Origin: Henckelia pumila
Taxonomy: Eukaryota; Streptophyta; Magnoliopsida; Lamiales; Gesneriaceae
Reading direction: 5' to 3'
Assembly (NCBI RefSeq): GCF_033568475.1
Contig: NC_133123.1
Coordinates: forward strand, 139,516,062-139,580,061
DNA: 64,000 nt
The notes beneath the pieces were generated by a model. That model did no database searches. It was given only the letters and a program-made list of their open reading frames with translations, and was not told where the DNA came from. A program made the translations under genes and the position numbers. Positions 23,243 to 35,994 of the stretch are shown here, one piece after another; the stretch's first letter is position 1, and every line of letters begins with the position of its first letter.

Positions 23243-23840
23243 TCTCTTATAAATAATATTATTCATATTTTATTTTATTTTTAAAAGGGTAAAATGGTAA
23301 TTTGTAATTTGTAATTTGAAATATAAAATTTTATCAATCAAATCAATAAATTATAATACATCAATCAAATCAAATATTATATTCACTATCATTTTTTATT
23401 TATTTTTTATTAGATTATATTACTTATCTATGTATTATTTATCTCATCACACCTACCAAGCGATACCTAAGAGAGTGAAATTATATTGTATTTATATAGA
23501 TAAGTGGAAAAAAAATATGGAATGCAAACAATTACTCTTCTTATATAGAATCATGCAATTATTAATAATTTGCCAGCATATTTTGATAAAAGATTTGATC
23601 TGTCTGATTTTTTTTTAACGTAAAAAGTGTAGAATAGTAGAGATTTGGAAGATTAAATCTGCGCATCATTAGCTCCTAGAAGTTAGCAGAGTACCCACCG
23701 ATCGAATCATGAATCGTGTGTCCTTTCCTTTACAAAAACGAGAAAAAGGTTAACACATTAATTATGTTTAACCACGCCTTTTAAACTCTAACTCAACGAC
23801 ATTTTAATTTTATTTATTTATTTATTATTATTATTATTAT
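23243..23840. other. AT-rich flank between Gypsy-3 and Copia-2
   Basis: No gene seen. The first ~217 bp, ending ATCACACCTACCAA at 23459, may be the right half of a MITE interrupted by Gypsy-3: its reverse complement starts TTGGTAGGTGTG, similar to TTGGTAGCGTG at 4818. The last bases are a short ATT microsatellite that supplied the ATTAT target of Copia-2. Confidence 0.4.
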
Positions 23841-24293
23841 TGAAAGAACATGTTGTGCACATGTCTTTTAAATTATTTTCTTATTGCATTCAATTTTCAT
23901 ATTTATAGTTTTGTCTTTCTTAGAACAAGTTTTAATATTGGTAATATCTGATATATCTTGATTCGAAATATTTAATTCTGGTGATATATTGTTTTCATGC
24001 TTTGTAGGTTCTTATTTATGAAAACATATTAAAGATCTATTTATAGGAGTGCTTGAACCGATCAAAAAAATAACAACGAGATAGAGAGATCAAAAGAGTA
24101 AAACGTAGAGAGCAAAATACATAGAGAATTACCGAAGAAATTCTGAAGCATTGAATATCAATCATTGAAGAATTTCTGAAGAAATACTTCTGCTGCATAG
24201 TGTTATCGTGAAGTGTTGACAACACTGAATGATACACACACTCGAATATTTATTTCTGGTATTTCTGTGATTTTAGATTGTCCAAACCTTATA
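23841..24293 (+). repeat. Copia-2 5' LTR
   Basis: 453 bp, TGAAAGAACATG...AACCTTATA (the 3' LTR ends CCTTACA). It lacks sequence present in the 3' LTR, notably the fold-back at 49039-49155 and the middle part around 49270-51640. It includes GTGTTGACAACAC (24213-24225). Confidence 0.88.
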
Positions 24294-24294
24294 A

Positions 24295-24308
24295 TTGGCG
24301 TCAGAGAC
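24295..24308 (+). promoter_or_regulatory. Copia-2 degenerate primer-binding site
   Basis: TTGGCGTCAGAGAC directly follows the LTR and resembles TGGTATCAGAGC, the initiator tRNA-Met site usual in plant Copia elements, with two changes. Confidence 0.6.
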
Positions 24309-24363
24309 ATTCACTTGATGATACTAAGTGTGATTCTGTTTTTGTGTTTGACATGACATCACA

Positions 24364-25554
24364 ATGGAGATACCTTATTCAGGAACTGCTCAACGTCCTC
24401 CAATCTTGGATGGATCCAACTATGTTATCTGGAAAGTTAGGATGCGTGTCTACATCAAATCGATTGATGAAAAGACATGGCAGCGTGTGCTACAAGGATG
24501 GAATCCACCAAGGAGAACTGATGGAGAAGGAGACTTTCCACTCAAACCAGAAACGGACTGGAATGCCGATGAAACTGCTGCTTTGAATATGAACAATAAA
24601 TCCCTTAATGTTCTATTTACTTCTCTTGATTCTAATATGTTTTCACTGGTCACTAATTGTGTTTGTGCTAAACAGGCCTGGGAAAAACTTCAAATGCACT
24701 GCGAAGGATCTGACAGTGTGCGTCGAACCAAAAGAAGGATTCTCACTACTCAGTTTCAAAATCTGAGAATGGAAGAAAGTGAGACAATCGATGATTATGA
24801 ACGACGCTTGAGGAAGATATAGAATAAGGCAATTGATCTTGGTGATGCTATTTCAAACGAACGTTTAGTGAGCAAAGTGTTGAGATCACTGCCTGAAAGA
24901 ATTCAAATGAAGATTTGTGCAATTGATGAATCGAAAGACACATCAATTCTGGGCTTGGATGAATTGATGAGTTCTCTTCAAACTTATGAGTTGGAGATGA
25001 ATTTTGGAAAAAAGGACAAAGGTAAGTCTATTGCACTTCAAGTTTCTAACAACTCATATCATGATTTTGTTGATTTGACACAGGGAGTAAATGAGTCTGA
25101 TCTAGGAGATGATTCCATTGCCTTTCTTACCAAACAGTTTGGTAACTATTTGAAGAGAATGAGAGATTATAAGAAACCTAGTTAGAAAACTAAAGTTTTG
25201 AATGCTCCTGCTGTTGGAAAACCATTGAGAATTTGCGGACCAGAACAGAATACCATCCCTTCAAAGAGTCAAAATCACTTTCAGAAAGAAGGAAAAACAC
25301 TGACTATCTCAAGGAAGTTTGAATCTGTAAAGTGTCATAAGTGCACAGGCTTTGGTCACTTTGCTAATGAGTGTCCAACCAGACTTCACAAAGAAATGTG
25401 TGCTTCCCTAAGTGATGATGAAGATGAGGAGGGTACAGAACAAGGAGAAGAAGAGACTCACAATGCTCTGACAGTTCTGGTACAGCAGAAACACAGTGTT
25501 GTCACAAGTGTCACAACACTTGGTCACAACACTGACCAAAGGTACTCTGCCTGA
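24364..25554 (+). pseudogene. Copia-2 gag (UBN2-type) with in-frame stops
   Basis: ATG at 24364 (MEIPYSGTAQRPPILDGSNYVIWKVRM) opens a gag of the UBN2 / gag-polypeptide type: a 'GSNY..WK.RM' N-terminus, then AWEKLQMHCEGSDSVRRTK and LTTQFQNLRMEESETIDDYERRL. The frame continues through TAG at 24820-24822 and TAG at 25183-25185 to TGA at 25552-25554. A zinc knuckle CHKCTGFGHFANEC lies near 25336-25377. Gag forms the virus-like particle. A cluster of GTGTT/AACAC words lies in the coding sequence at 25495-25533. Stops make it non-functional. Confidence 0.85.
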
Positions 25555-26029
25555 ATGCATCTGTTTCTGGAGACTCAAATCAGGAAGCTGGTGAAGTAGA
25601 ACTTTCTTGGGATAATGCTCAGAAGATGTATGAAGAATTGTATAATGACTGGATATTAAGAAACAAGACAAATTCTGCTTTAACAAAGGAGAATAGTGAA
25701 CTAAAAGCTTCAGTGGCTAGACTTGAAGTTGTTCTGAGCAAGAAGGATTTAGAACTAGGAATGGTCAAAGAAGAGCTTGAAACAGCCAATGCAACTCTCG
25801 CAAAGTTTAATTCAAGCAAGACCAAACTGGATTCAATTTTAATGATGGGAAAAGATGATAGAGCTGGTCTAGGCTTTCATAATAGCAAGTTTGAAGTAGG
25901 GGAGTCATCAAAAACTGTTTTTGTCAAGGAGAACAGTAACTCTGCTAAGAGTCCAACTGCAATTCCAAAAGAAAAACCAATTCCATTAAAGACACAAACT
26001 CCTGTTCAAGGAAAAAGCAAAGGAAGCGT
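25555..26029 (+). pseudogene. Copia-2 gag C-terminal coiled-coil segment, frameshifted
   Basis: After a frameshift, 25626-26027 encodes an alpha-helical, coiled-coil-like stretch (ENSELKASVARLEVVLSKKDLELGMVKEELETAN) followed by a Lys/Pro/Ser-rich linker. This fits the long C-terminal extension of SIRE gag that separates two zinc knuckles; the second is read in the following frame. Confidence 0.65.
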
Positions 26030-27537
26030 AGGTTTGTTTGTCATTACTGTCACAAGCAAGGTCACATCAAGCCTTACTGTTTCAAACTCAGGTATGACTA
26101 TATGTACTGGAATTCCAGGAAAGAGCTGCCATCAGTGTTGCCAACACTAAACCAGAACACTGCCAGGAGGAAAAATATTGAGAAAAAGGTTTGGGTACCA
26201 AAAGCTAAATCCAGTTGTAATGTTGTTTATACTTCCTTGAAAACTAATGTTGGAGGTCATTGGTACTTCGACAATGGCAGTTCACGCCACATGACAGGAT
26301 TGAAGAAGTATCTTTCTGACTATGTTGAACAGGATAAAGGAAAAGTGACATATGGAGGAGGAGCCAATGGAAAGATTGTTGGACAAGGAACTTTGAATAT
26401 AGAAGGACTGCCTAAGCTTCACAATGTTCTACATGTTGAAGGATTAAATGCTAATCTTATTAGCATTAGCCAACTCTGTGATGATGATCTTTATGTTAAA
26501 TTTGATAAAAAATTTATGTCAGTATTTGATAAGAGTAATTCATGTGCTTTGACAGGGTCTAGATCATCGGACAACTGTTATCAACTTGGAGAGGATTTTG
26601 CTTGCAAATTCACCAAGGTTGATGATTTGAACTTATGGCATCAAAAGTTGGGACATGCCAACTTCAAAGCTCTGAAGAAACTGAGCAAGTATGAAGCTGT
26701 ACGAGGAATGTCAAACCTAACTTTTGGAGTTCCATATGTGTGTGGATACTGTCAAAAAGGTAAGCAAACTCGTGTGTCACATCCAGTGTTACAACACTGT
26801 GGGACAACACGATGTCTTGAACTCCTACACATGGACTTAATGGGACCTATGGAGGTTGAAAGCTGTGGAGGTAAGAGATATTCATTTGTGTGTGTTGATG
26901 ACTTTTCAAGGTACTCATGGGTAAGTTTTCTAAGAGAAAAGTCTGAGACATTCGAAGCCTTCAAAAAGTTGATAAAACAGATTACTAACTTGTATTCTTT
27001 GAAGGTTATCAGGATTCGAACTGACCATGGGAAGGAATTTGAGAACTCATTGTTTGATCAATTCTGTGAAAATGAAGGTATATCACATGAATATTCAGTA
27101 CCTAAGACACCTCAGCAGAATGGCATTTCCGAAAGGAAAAATAGAACCCTCCAAGAGATGGCAAGGGTTATGTTAAGCTCGAAAAATATTGCAAAAAGAT
27201 TTTGGGCTGAGGCTTTAAATACTGCATGTCACATATCCAATAGGGAGTATTTAAGGAAAGGTTATACTATGACTTCCTATGAAATTCTCATGGGAAAGAG
27301 GCCTAACCTTAAATATTTTCATATTTTTGGATGCATATGTTATGTTTTGAAAGAACGAATGCAGTTGGCTAAGTTTGATTCAAAAAGAGATAAGTGTTTA
27401 TTTCTTAGATATGCTTTAAATAGTCGAGCTTATCGTGTGTTTAACTTGAGAACTAGAACTATCATTGAATCTATTAATGTGGTATTTGATGATTATGCAG
27501 ATCTGAAGGGGAAAACAATTGAAGAATATATTGATGA
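26030..27537 (+). pseudogene. Copia-2 pol part 1: zinc knuckle, protease, integrase
   Basis: The frame opens around 26030 with a second zinc knuckle (CHYCHKQGHIKPYC) and runs unbroken to the Gypsy-1 insertion at 27538. Protease is marked by WYFDNGSSRHMTG, where the usual DSGCSRHMT has two changes but keeps the catalytic Asp. Then come the pre-integrase region (LWHQKLGHANFKALKKLSK), zinc-binding HX..C..C residues (CGYCQKGKQ), and the integrase core: HMDLMGPM, RTDHGKEFENS and PQQNGISERKNRTLQEMAR, with the D,D-35-E residues present. The integrase C-terminal region (FGCICYVLK...KRDKCLFLRYA) follows. Translation is cut at ...EEYIDD by the Gypsy-1 LTR; the reading frame resumes at 43868. Confidence 0.9.
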
Positions 27538-29560
27538 TGTGAGACCTCGGTTCTAAACAACAATTAAAGGAGTAATTCAATAAGTAAGCAATTAAAAGCC
27601 AAGAGTATTTTTTTTAAAAAAGGGGGCGCGCGGGCGCGCCGCTTGAGGCGCGGGCGCGCATGGCGTCCTGCCCAAGCCCTCGCGCGGGTGCGCCTGAAGC
27701 TCTGCCCAAAACTTCCGAAACGTAGTGCGGGATGCGCGGGCGCGCCACCCGAGGCGCAAGCGCGCATGGCCTACTGAATTGGCTCAAAACAAGCCTCCAA
27801 AAGTGCAATAACATAACCAAAAGAACTCTAACATGATCCAACTAATATATATCCAACAACATAGCATTTAAATACATTAAAGTGAAGAACACGCATCGAT
27901 GCTAGCTATTACAAGCTGAATACAGAATACAAGAGTTCTAACCACAAGCAAGACCACTTCCAATCCAAGTTCAAGTTCTTAACATGCTTCAAAACATAAA
28001 CTAGATTGTCATGCTAACAAGACTTCTAAACCGAGTCTCACTTCTACATCATTCCCTCAAAGCTAATCATGCCTCTTCTGACTTGATCCTGCCCCACCTG
28101 TTGCCAAGTACACATACAAAACAAAGCAACAGCCGGATAACCGGTGAGAATGATAATCCCAGTAAAAGCAACATACAAGTAATACAACAACAAACATGCT
28201 TTCAAAACAACAACGAAATCAATAACAACGTAATGAAATGCATGTCTTTAAACCGGGATATCAAATCTGATAAACGAGGGATTTCTGCTGTGCTTTTGGG
28301 ATCCCGAGGATGAGATCACGTAACCACTCACCGACTCTCCCAATCGAGGTGGTGCCACGTATCCCACTCCTCTAGACTTTGAGCAACTATAATGAGTATG
28401 CTAGCACTAGGCGAAATGACTACGACCTAGGCCACTCAATTATAGTTCCCAAACGTCTAAACAAAAAGTGCTATTCTGCCCGCTGAAATCAAAGTTGGCT
28501 CAAGATGAATGCATAACAGAATATAAAACATAGCCATATAATAAAAGCTCAAGCAATTCAACAAGACACAAGTTCCTCATGCTAGAACAAGTGTAGATGC
28601 AAGTATGTGCTTTTAAGGGAAACTCGAGAACCAACTGTCCCGGGTATGCTATCCCGCTATCGATGACTGCTTTTATCTTTCAAGGCAGTAGTTCCAACTT
28701 CTGGGAAGCTACAACAAAAGATTGTATCAAAGTCTAACCAATCTAAACAACAACAAGGCTCAAGGTAATTATCTATACCGTTCTTCGTCCAAATCTCTGA
28801 AACGAACAAATGCTGTTAACCCTGGGCTTGACAAACTCCAAACGAATCTGTTCAGATACAAATCAAAGATCAATAACCATGATCAACTTACAAGCCAAGA
28901 TCACAACTCAAAGACGGTTCGAAATCCCCAAAACTCAAACCGACGGCATAACGGCTATAAACTGAACAAACCGACAACGCAGATAGCAGTTCAATAGCGA
29001 TATAACCTCATAACAATTCTAAGACAACCAAAACAAGGCAATCCCAACAAATCTCAAATCACAATTTTCGAAAATGGCTTCCAAAAATCATAACAAATCC
29101 GAACGTCGCTCAAATTCAAAACCGACAGATAATAGAAGATCAGAACTCTCTAGAGAACAACATACTCGAATCAAGAACGATTCTAACAACATCCAAAAAC
29201 TAGAATGTATCTGATCGTAGAAAAACTTAAGATATAACAGAGCTCTCACTGCAGTGATCGATAATCTGCCTTCAAAAATAATTTCCAACGGCCGGATCGA
29301 GCTCGAAAGTAAATCTGAAAGCTTGGAAAAGCTTGAAGGCGTTCTAATGGAGGGAGACGGCTAAGGAGGAGAAGATGAATACTATTCTCAATCAATTCCA
29401 AGTGTAGATAATATATAAAATCCAATAATTGCGTTTTAGTCCTTGAAAATTCCAATTTTTGCAAAAAAAAGGACCCTGATCAAAATCAAGTCGGCTCATG
29501 AACTCTGCAATCTCCGATTAACTCAAATAAACTCATTTAAGATAAAAACGGGGCGTTACA
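27538..29560 (-). repeat. Gypsy-1 3' LTR
   Basis: 2023 bp. Near its 3' end in element sense lies a very GC-rich cluster (27624-27765) of GGGCGCGC / GCGCGGGCGCGC words in an otherwise AT-rich LTR. A TATA-like TTTATATATTATC lies near the opposite end (about 29407-29420). Confidence 0.92.
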
Positions 29561-29578
29561 ATTCTCCCCCACTAAGAA
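29561..29578 (-). promoter_or_regulatory. Gypsy-1 polypurine tract
   Basis: On the minus strand TTCTTAGTGGGGGAGAAT abuts the 3' LTR, as expected for the plus-strand primer. Confidence 0.8.
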
Positions 29579-29658
29579 GAGATTTCGTCCTCGAAATCCA
29601 CAAGAATCACAACTCATAAGATAGAATAAAGAACTAAAGACAGTAAGAAGAACTCACG

Positions 29659-30037
29659 TCATCCGAATAACTCTGGAAAACGCTGTCTCATGTCAGACTC
29701 TGTCTCCCAAGTCACTTCCTTGACGCCATGACGGCTCCACTGCACTTTCACCAACGGAATCGACTTGGTCCTGAGTTGTTTCTCCTTCCAATCAAGGATC
29801 TGAATCGGTCTCTCAAAGTAGCTCAGAGTCTCGTCTAACTCGGCTTCGTCAGGCTGAAGAATATGAGAAGGATCTGGATGATACTTTCGCAGCATAGAGA
29901 CGTGAAAAACGTCGTGAATACCAGATAAAGACGGAGGAAGTGCAAGCCTGTAGGCAAGATCACCTATCTTCTTGAGAATCTCGTACGGACCGATGAATCT
30001 CGGAGATAACTTTCCTCTCTTCCCAAATCTAACAGTG
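29659..30037 (-). pseudogene. Gypsy-1 pol C-terminus (chromodomain-like)
   Basis: After the Gypsy-2 insertion the Gypsy-1 polyprotein resumes with [20 protein letters not shown], then FHVSMLRKYHPDPSHIL, FERPIQILDWKEKQL and KEVTWETESDMRQRFPELFG before a stop. This is the integrase C-terminal region and chromodomain-like tail of chromoviruses. The frame itself is open; it is separated from its upstream part only by the 7.3 kb insertion. Confidence 0.85.
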
Positions 30038-31378
30038 TGTAGTGACCCTGACCCGGATCACCTACTAAACAGAACTTATGCATGCAATTAACTTAATTAA
30101 ACAGATATCAGAATAAAACTGCGGAATCCAAATAACATTATACAATCCCAAGTAAAGGAATCTGTAATTATCCAATAATATACAACCAAATCGAATAGCT
30201 GTATAAACCTAAACAACAGTAATAAAACCTAAGCGAAGCTCCAGCCGGCCAACCGCTGACTAGCCCCCTCCTGGATCCACCCTCCTCGTCCAATCGCAAA
30301 CCTGCCCCACGGAATAGGGTGTCCAGAAAATACATAGTACGAGACGTGAGCATAAAACGCTCAGTGCGAGAGTATGAGTATACATGCATGCAAAGTGAAC
30401 TCCCTATAGACTCGAGGTCAAGGATCAGATAACAGAGACAGACCGGGCCCTGGTATGTAGCACGCTGTGCCGTCGCTTCAGGAGGTGGCTCCCATACCGA
30501 GATAACCGTGGATACGCCGGACCCAAATCGATGGAAGTCCATCCACTAACAGGATAGGGTACAACCCTACTAACAGACATCTCGAAGGAGATACAGCAAG
30601 ATGCAAATGAATGCAGCATAATATCATGGCATATAAATCATGCAGTCATATAATACATGCATACTCAGTCAGGATATCTCGAACAGTACTTTCGTACCTC
30701 AAAACAGTGAAAGCTCTACCAACTCTAGGTCCATGCCTATAGTCTGCTCTACACTGCCAAATGATACTACTATCATTAAAGTGCTCTAAAAGCCTTAACT
30801 AAGCTATTGCATACTCCTAAATATTTATAGGGAGCAAAGCTATACCTTCGTCCGTCGTTAGCCCTTTGATGTCGATGCCTCCAAAACTTGGGCACAACCC
30901 CGCTACGACTACCAAACGCCTTGCCGACCTCCGGACCAAGCCTAAGAAGACTAGAACCGCTCCAAAAGGACTAGAAAGGAAAGGAGAACTCGGAATTGGC
31001 AAATGAAAGTGAAGTCTCGGCCTTCTATTTATAGACAACGATCGGAACTTCCGATCCTTGATCGGAACGTCCGAACCCCGATCGGAACGTCCGATCCTGC
31101 CATCGGAGCTTCCGAAGATCCTGATCTGCCACGTGTCAAAATATCACTTGTTGACTCCGGATAGGGGTGATCGGAGCTTCCGGTCCTGATCGGAGCTTCC
31201 GATCCAACCACACGTCATGCCTGACGTAATAACATCGGTGCTTCCGATCGCTCATCGGAGCTTGCGATCCTGTTCGGAGCTTCCGATCGTGCCTTCGGAG
31301 CTTCCGATCCGTCCAATACCCAATTCAATTAATTAGCATTAATCCTTTAATTACTCAATTAGGGTACGGGCTACTACA
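30038..31378 (-). repeat. Gypsy-2 3' LTR
   Basis: 1341 bp, TGTAGTGACCC...TACTACA. On the minus strand the U3 holds about ten GATCGGAGCTTCCGATC-type dyads (31037-31312) followed by the TATA-like CTATAAATAG (31026-31035). Confidence 0.95.
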
Positions 31379-31513
31379 TTCTCCCCCACTTAAGATATTT
31401 TGTCCTCGAAAACAGATCTTAAGTACCGAATGCAAATACAGAAATCAGAAACATTCTTTATTCAAATCAAACGTTTACAGAGTTTGCAACTGAATACAAC
31501 TTAAAGAATGAAA

Positions 31514-34500
31514 TCAAAACAACTCAGGATGGTCTTTACGCATCCTGTCCTCAAGCTCCCAAGTAGCTTCCTCAGTGCCTTGGCGCTGCCACTGAACTAA
31601 AACTAAAGGAATGACTTTGTTCCGTAAAACCTTATCCTTATAATCAAGGATGCGAAGAGGTTTCTCAACATAAGTCAAATCCTTGTCTACCTGAACCTCA
31701 GATCGCTGCAGAATATGAGATTCATCCGCCACATACCGTCGCAACAGAGATACGTGGAACACGTCGTGAATGCTGGATAGATGCGGTGGCAATGCTAGTC
31801 GATAAGCCAAATCGCCAATACTCTCCAAGATCTCAAACGGACCGATAAATCTGGGAGACAACTTGCCCTTAAGGCCAAATCTGAGAATCTTGCGGAAAGG
31901 TGACACTCTCAGAAACACTTTCTCCCCGACCTCGAACTGCAAAGGCCTACGCTTGATATTAGCATAGCTGGCCTGACGATCCTGTGCAGTCTTAATCCGT
32001 TTCTTGATCTGATCAACAATGTCTATCGCCTGTTGGATAAACTCCGGTCCCTCAGCCTGTCTCTCCCCCACTTCTTCCCAGAAGAGTGGAGTACGACAAC
32101 GTCGCCCATACAACGCTTCAAAAGGTGTCATCCCAATACTAGTGTGATAGCTGTTGTTGTAAGCGAACTCGATCAACGGCAAATGATCCTGCCAGGCTGA
32201 ACCAAAATCCATGACGCACGCTCTAAGCATATCCTCAAGGGTACGGATAGTGCGCTCTGACTGACCATCAGTCTCCGGATGATAGGCTGTACTCAAACTG
32301 AGAGTAGTACCCATCGCACGTTGAATACTCCCCCAGAATCGAGAAGTAAACCTGGGGTCCCGATCACTGACAATGCTCACAGGCACTCCATGAAGTCGAA
32401 CGATCTCCTGAATGTACATCCGTGCCATGCGATCCACAGAGTACTCTCGGCTATAGGCAATGAAATGCGCTGACTTGGTGAGTCGGTCCACCACCACCCA
32501 GATAGCATCATAGTTCCTCGGGGATACCAGCAAATGGGTCACAAAGTCCATAGTGATAAACTCCCATTTCCATTCAGGAATAGGCAGACTGTGAAGCAAT
32601 CCTCCAGGTCGTCGGTGCTCTGCCTTGACCTGTTGACACACCAAACATCTCGAAACAAACTGATAAACACTGCGTTTCATTCCCTTCCACCAGAAACGAG
32701 TACGTAGATCCTTGTACATCTTGCTGCTCCCAGGATGAATACTCAACTTAGTGCGATGTGCCTGAGATAAAATCTCCTCTCGCAACTCTTCCTCCTGCAG
32801 AATCACAAGCCTACCAGACAAACACAGAAAGCCATCTGACTGATAATGAAATCCAGACGAGCTACCCTCGTTAGCTAGACGAGCTAAACGCTGGGTCTTC
32901 GAATCAGACATCTGAGCATCTCGGATCCGCGAATACAAGGCTGGCTCAGATAATATCGCAAACATCTGGATACTCTGCATACCTTTCTTATGCTTGAAGG
33001 TAAAACCTGAAGTACAACAGTCACTGATCGCACTAGACATCGAACAAGTCTGAAGTGCGGATAGTCGCACCTTGCGACTCAAAGCATCAGCGGTGAGATT
33101 AGCAGCTCCCGGATGGTACTTAATCTCGCAATCATAGTCCTTAAGCAAGTCCATCCAATGTCTCTGTCTCATGTTCAATTCTGCCTGAGTGAACAAATAC
33201 TTGAGACTCTTATGGTCGGTGAAGATCTCAAATTTCTCACCATAAAGATAATGACGCCAGATCTTCAAAGCGAACACAATGGCTGCCAATTCTAAATCAT
33301 GGACTGGATAGTTGTCCTCGTGAAGCTTCAGCTGTCTAGAAGCGTATGCGATCACATGCCCATTCTGAGTCAGGACACAGCCTAACCCCTGAAGAGAAGC
33401 ATCCGTGTAAACTACATACCCTCCAGATCCTGACGGTAAAGCCAACACCGGCGCAGAAGTCAACCGCCGTCGAAGCTCACGGAAATTCTCCTCACACTCG
33501 GAGGACCACTCAAAATCCACACCCTTACGGGTAAGCTGCGTCAACGGTCGAGCTAACTGAGAGAAGTTCAGAATGAAGCGACGATAATACCCTGCTAGAC
33601 CCAGAAAACTACGGATCTCAGCAACTGTCGTCGGACGCGACCAATTAAGTACCGCTTCAATCTTGCTTGGATCAACGGAAATCCCCTCCCTGGATATGAT
33701 ATGGCCAAGAAAAACCACTCTATCCATCCAGAACTCGCACTTGCTCAGCTTGGCGTACAATTTCTCATCTCGAAGAGTCTGCAGTACCAACCGCAAGTGA
33801 GAAACATGCTCTTCCGTATTACGCGAATAAACCAGGATGTCGTCAATGAAGACCACGACAAACTTGTCCAAATACTCCCTGAAGACACGGTTCATCAGAT
33901 CCATGAATATAGCCGGCGCATTAGTCAAACCAAATGGCATCACTAGGAACTCGTAATGCCCATAGCGAGTACGGAATGCAGTCTTGGCTATGTCCTGATC
34001 ACGGACTCTCAACTGATGATACCCAGATCTCAAGTCAATCTTGGAGTAAACTGACGTGCCCTGCAGCTGGTCAAACAAGTCATCAACACGAGGCAACGGA
34101 TACTTGTTCTTCACAGTCACTCGATTCAGCTGCCGATAGTCAATGCACAGCCGCATCGACCCATCCTTCTTCTTCACGAAGAGAACAGGAGCTCCCCAAG
34201 GAGACACACTAGGACGAATGTACCCCTTGTCTAAAAGATCCTGTAGCTGATTCTTCAACTCACGCATCTCTGACGGAGCCAGACGATACGGTGCTCTAGA
34301 AATAGGCGAAGTACCCGGCATCAACTCTATGCCAAACTCGACTTCCCTAGCAGGAGGAAAACCCGGAATCTCATCAGGAAACACATCTGGAAATTCATCC
34401 ACAACAGGAAAGCTCTCTATCCCAATACTCTTAGCGGAAAAATCAACTGCATAGATAAGGTAACCTTCCCCGCCAGACTCCAAAGCTCGACAGGCTCTCA

Positions 34501-35929
34501 AAGCTGATACCAAAGGCATCGGGGGTCGCGCTCCCTCACCATAGAAAAACCAACTCTCACTCCCTTCCGGATGAAAGCGTACTAATCTCTGATAGCAGTC
34601 CACTGAAGCTCGATAGGTAGTCAGCACATCTATTCCCAGAATGCAATCAAAGTCGTCCATCGCCAGGACCATGAGATTCGCCAACAGAACGTTCCCTTCG
34701 AACTCTAAAGGGCAACCCATCACTAGACGCTTAGCCAAAGCAGATTGGCCCGTCGGAGTAGAAACAGACATCACTACGTCTAGTGCAATGCATGGTAACT
34801 TATGCCTCTTAACAAAACATGCAGAAATGAAGGAATGAGATGCACCAGTGTCAATAAGTACAAGAGCAGGTATACCATAAAGCATAAATGTACCTGCGAT
34901 GACTTTCTCATTCTCCTCCACAGCCTGATCATGTCTCAGGGCAAACACCTGGCCAGAAGCTCGTGGCCTCAAATGAGAACTCCCAGCAGACTGTCCCTGC
35001 GACCTCTGCTGTACGGTAGCCTGAGAACCCGATCCTGAACCAGAACCAGAACCGCCTCCCCCAGACAGTGGACAATCCCTCCGGATATGACCAGTCTCTC
35101 CACAACGGAAACAAGCTCCAGAAGCTCTACGGCACTTGTCGGATGGATGGTTCTTCCCACAGTGATCACACTTGTCCTTCTTACCATAACGGACAATACC
35201 TCCAGAACCAGAGGAAGAAGAAGATCCTGACTTCTTGAAAGTTTGGGCACGGGGACCCAAAGAACTAGCAGGCCTCGACTGAGGGAAAGACCTGTTCCGC
35301 CGAATGTTGTCCTCTGCCTGATGACAACGGCTCACCAAACCCTCGTAGGACATGTCGTCGCCAACCGCCACACGGTCATGGATCTCAGGGTTAAGGCCCT
35401 GAAGAAACAGATTATACTTCATCTCTGAGCTATCAGCAATCTCGGGGCAATAGGATAGCAGATCAAAGAACCTCTGCTGATACTCATCGATAGACATGGT
35501 TCCCTGTCGCAGACTCAGTAGCTCGCCTGCCTTCGACTGACGGAGTGCAGGAGGAAAATACCGCTTTTGGAAAGCTGTGCGGAACTCGGCCCAGGTGGCC
35601 ACTCCTCTCGCCGCAACAAAAGGTGCAGAAGTAAACCTCCACCACCTGCGCGCACGCCCATCCAGAAGATAGCCAAGGGTCTCCACCTTCTGCTCATCGG
35701 TGCATTGGAAAGTCTGAAAAGTCGTCTCCATGCGGTCTAACCAGTTCTCCGCATCCTCCGGAGACTCACCTCCAACTAAGGGCTTAGGACCCATAGCTAA
35801 GAATCGACGCACAGTGAAACGCTCGTCGTCATGATGACGATGACGCCGTTCTCGACGAGGCTCCCGGTCGGCATCACCCCAACGCCCACCAACACTGCCA
35901 TGAGAACTCTGGTCATCACGATTTGACAT
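31514..35929 (-). CDS. Gypsy-2 gag-pol polyprotein, intact (1471 aa)
   Basis: A complete chromovirus polyprotein in one frame. Gag domain about residues 45-215 ([45 protein letters not shown]). Zinc knuckle [14 protein letters not shown] near 272. Aspartic protease [11 protein letters not shown] near 360. RT with [24 protein letters not shown] and catalytic FIDDILVYS near 695. RNase H with [13 protein letters not shown] near 840 and [10 protein letters not shown]. Integrase zinc-binding [17 protein letters not shown]...CLVCQQVK (~1065-1100) and core [24 protein letters not shown] (~1125-1226). The C-terminus (residues ~1385-1471) is chromodomain-like and ends ...RKDHPELF. All expected catalytic residues are present. 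The ATG at 35929 lies just inside the PBS-proximal leader. It could still be mobile if transcribed. Confidence 0.95.
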   Translation of the reverse strand: MSNRDDQSSHGSVGGRWGDADREPRRERRHRHHDDERFTVRRFLAMGPKPLVGGESPEDAENWLDRMETTFQTFQCTDEQKVETLGYLLDGRARRWWRFTSAPFVAARGVATWAEFRTAFQKRYFPPALRQSKAGELLSLRQGTMSIDEYQQRFFDLLSYCPEIADSSEMKYNLFLQGLNPEIHDRVAVGDDMSYEGLVSRCHQAEDNIRRNRSFPQSRPASSLGPRAQTFKKSGSSSSSGSGGIVRYGKKDKCDHCGKNHPSDKCRRASGACFRCGETGHIRRDCPLSGGGGSGSGSGSGSQATVQQRSQGQSAGSSHLRPRASGQVFALRHDQAVEENEKVIAGTFMLYGIPALVLIDTGASHSFISACFVKRHKLPCIALDVVMSVSTPTGQSALAKRLVMGCPLEFEGNVLLANLMVLAMDDFDCILGIDVLTTYRASVDCYQRLVRFHPEGSESWFFYGEGARPPMPLVSALRACRALESGGEGYLIYAVDFSAKSIGIESFPVVDEFPDVFPDEIPGFPPAREVEFGIELMPGTSPISRAPYRLAPSEMRELKNQLQDLLDKGYIRPSVSPWGAPVLFVKKKDGSMRLCIDYRQLNRVTVKNKYPLPRVDDLFDQLQGTSVYSKIDLRSGYHQLRVRDQDIAKTAFRTRYGHYEFLVMPFGLTNAPAIFMDLMNRVFREYLDKFVVVFIDDILVYSRNTEEHVSHLRLVLQTLRDEKLYAKLSKCEFWMDRVVFLGHIISREGISVDPSKIEAVLNWSRPTTVAEIRSFLGLAGYYRRFILNFSQLARPLTQLTRKGVDFEWSSECEENFRELRRRLTSAPVLALPSGSGGYVVYTDASLQGLGCVLTQNGHVIAYASRQLKLHEDNYPVHDLELAAIVFALKIWRHYLYGEKFEIFTDHKSLKYLFTQAELNMRQRHWMDLLKDYDCEIKYHPGAANLTADALSRKVRLSALQTCSMSSAISDCCTSGFTFKHKKGMQSIQMFAILSEPALYSRIRDAQMSDSKTQRLARLANEGSSSGFHYQSDGFLCLSGRLVILQEEELREEILSQAHRTKLSIHPGSSKMYKDLRTRFWWKGMKRSVYQFVSRCLVCQQVKAEHRRPGGLLHSLPIPEWKWEFITMDFVTHLLVSPRNYDAIWVVVDRLTKSAHFIAYSREYSVDRMARMYIQEIVRLHGVPVSIVSDRDPRFTSRFWGSIQRAMGTTLSLSTAYHPETDGQSERTIRTLEDMLRACVMDFGSAWQDHLPLIEFAYNNSYHTSIGMTPFEALYGRRCRTPLFWEEVGERQAEGPEFIQQAIDIVDQIKKRIKTAQDRQASYANIKRRPLQFEVGEKVFLRVSPFRKILRFGLKGKLSPRFIGPFEILESIGDLAYRLALPPHLSSIHDVFHVSLLRRYVADESHILQRSEVQVDKDLTYVEKPLRILDYKDKVLRNKVIPLVLVQWQRQGTEEATWELEDRMRKDHPELF

Positions 35930-35974
35930 CTACAAAAATACCTCAAGATGAGACTAAATCCCAAGAATTCTTTT

Positions 35975-35990
35975 GCATGCTCTGATACCA
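35975..35990 (-). promoter_or_regulatory. Gypsy-2 primer-binding site (initiator tRNA-Met)
   Basis: TGGTATCAGAGCATGC on the minus strand begins four bases inside the 5' LTR. It is complementary to the 3' end of plant initiator tRNA-Met. Confidence 0.9.
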
Positions 35991-35994
35991 TAAA

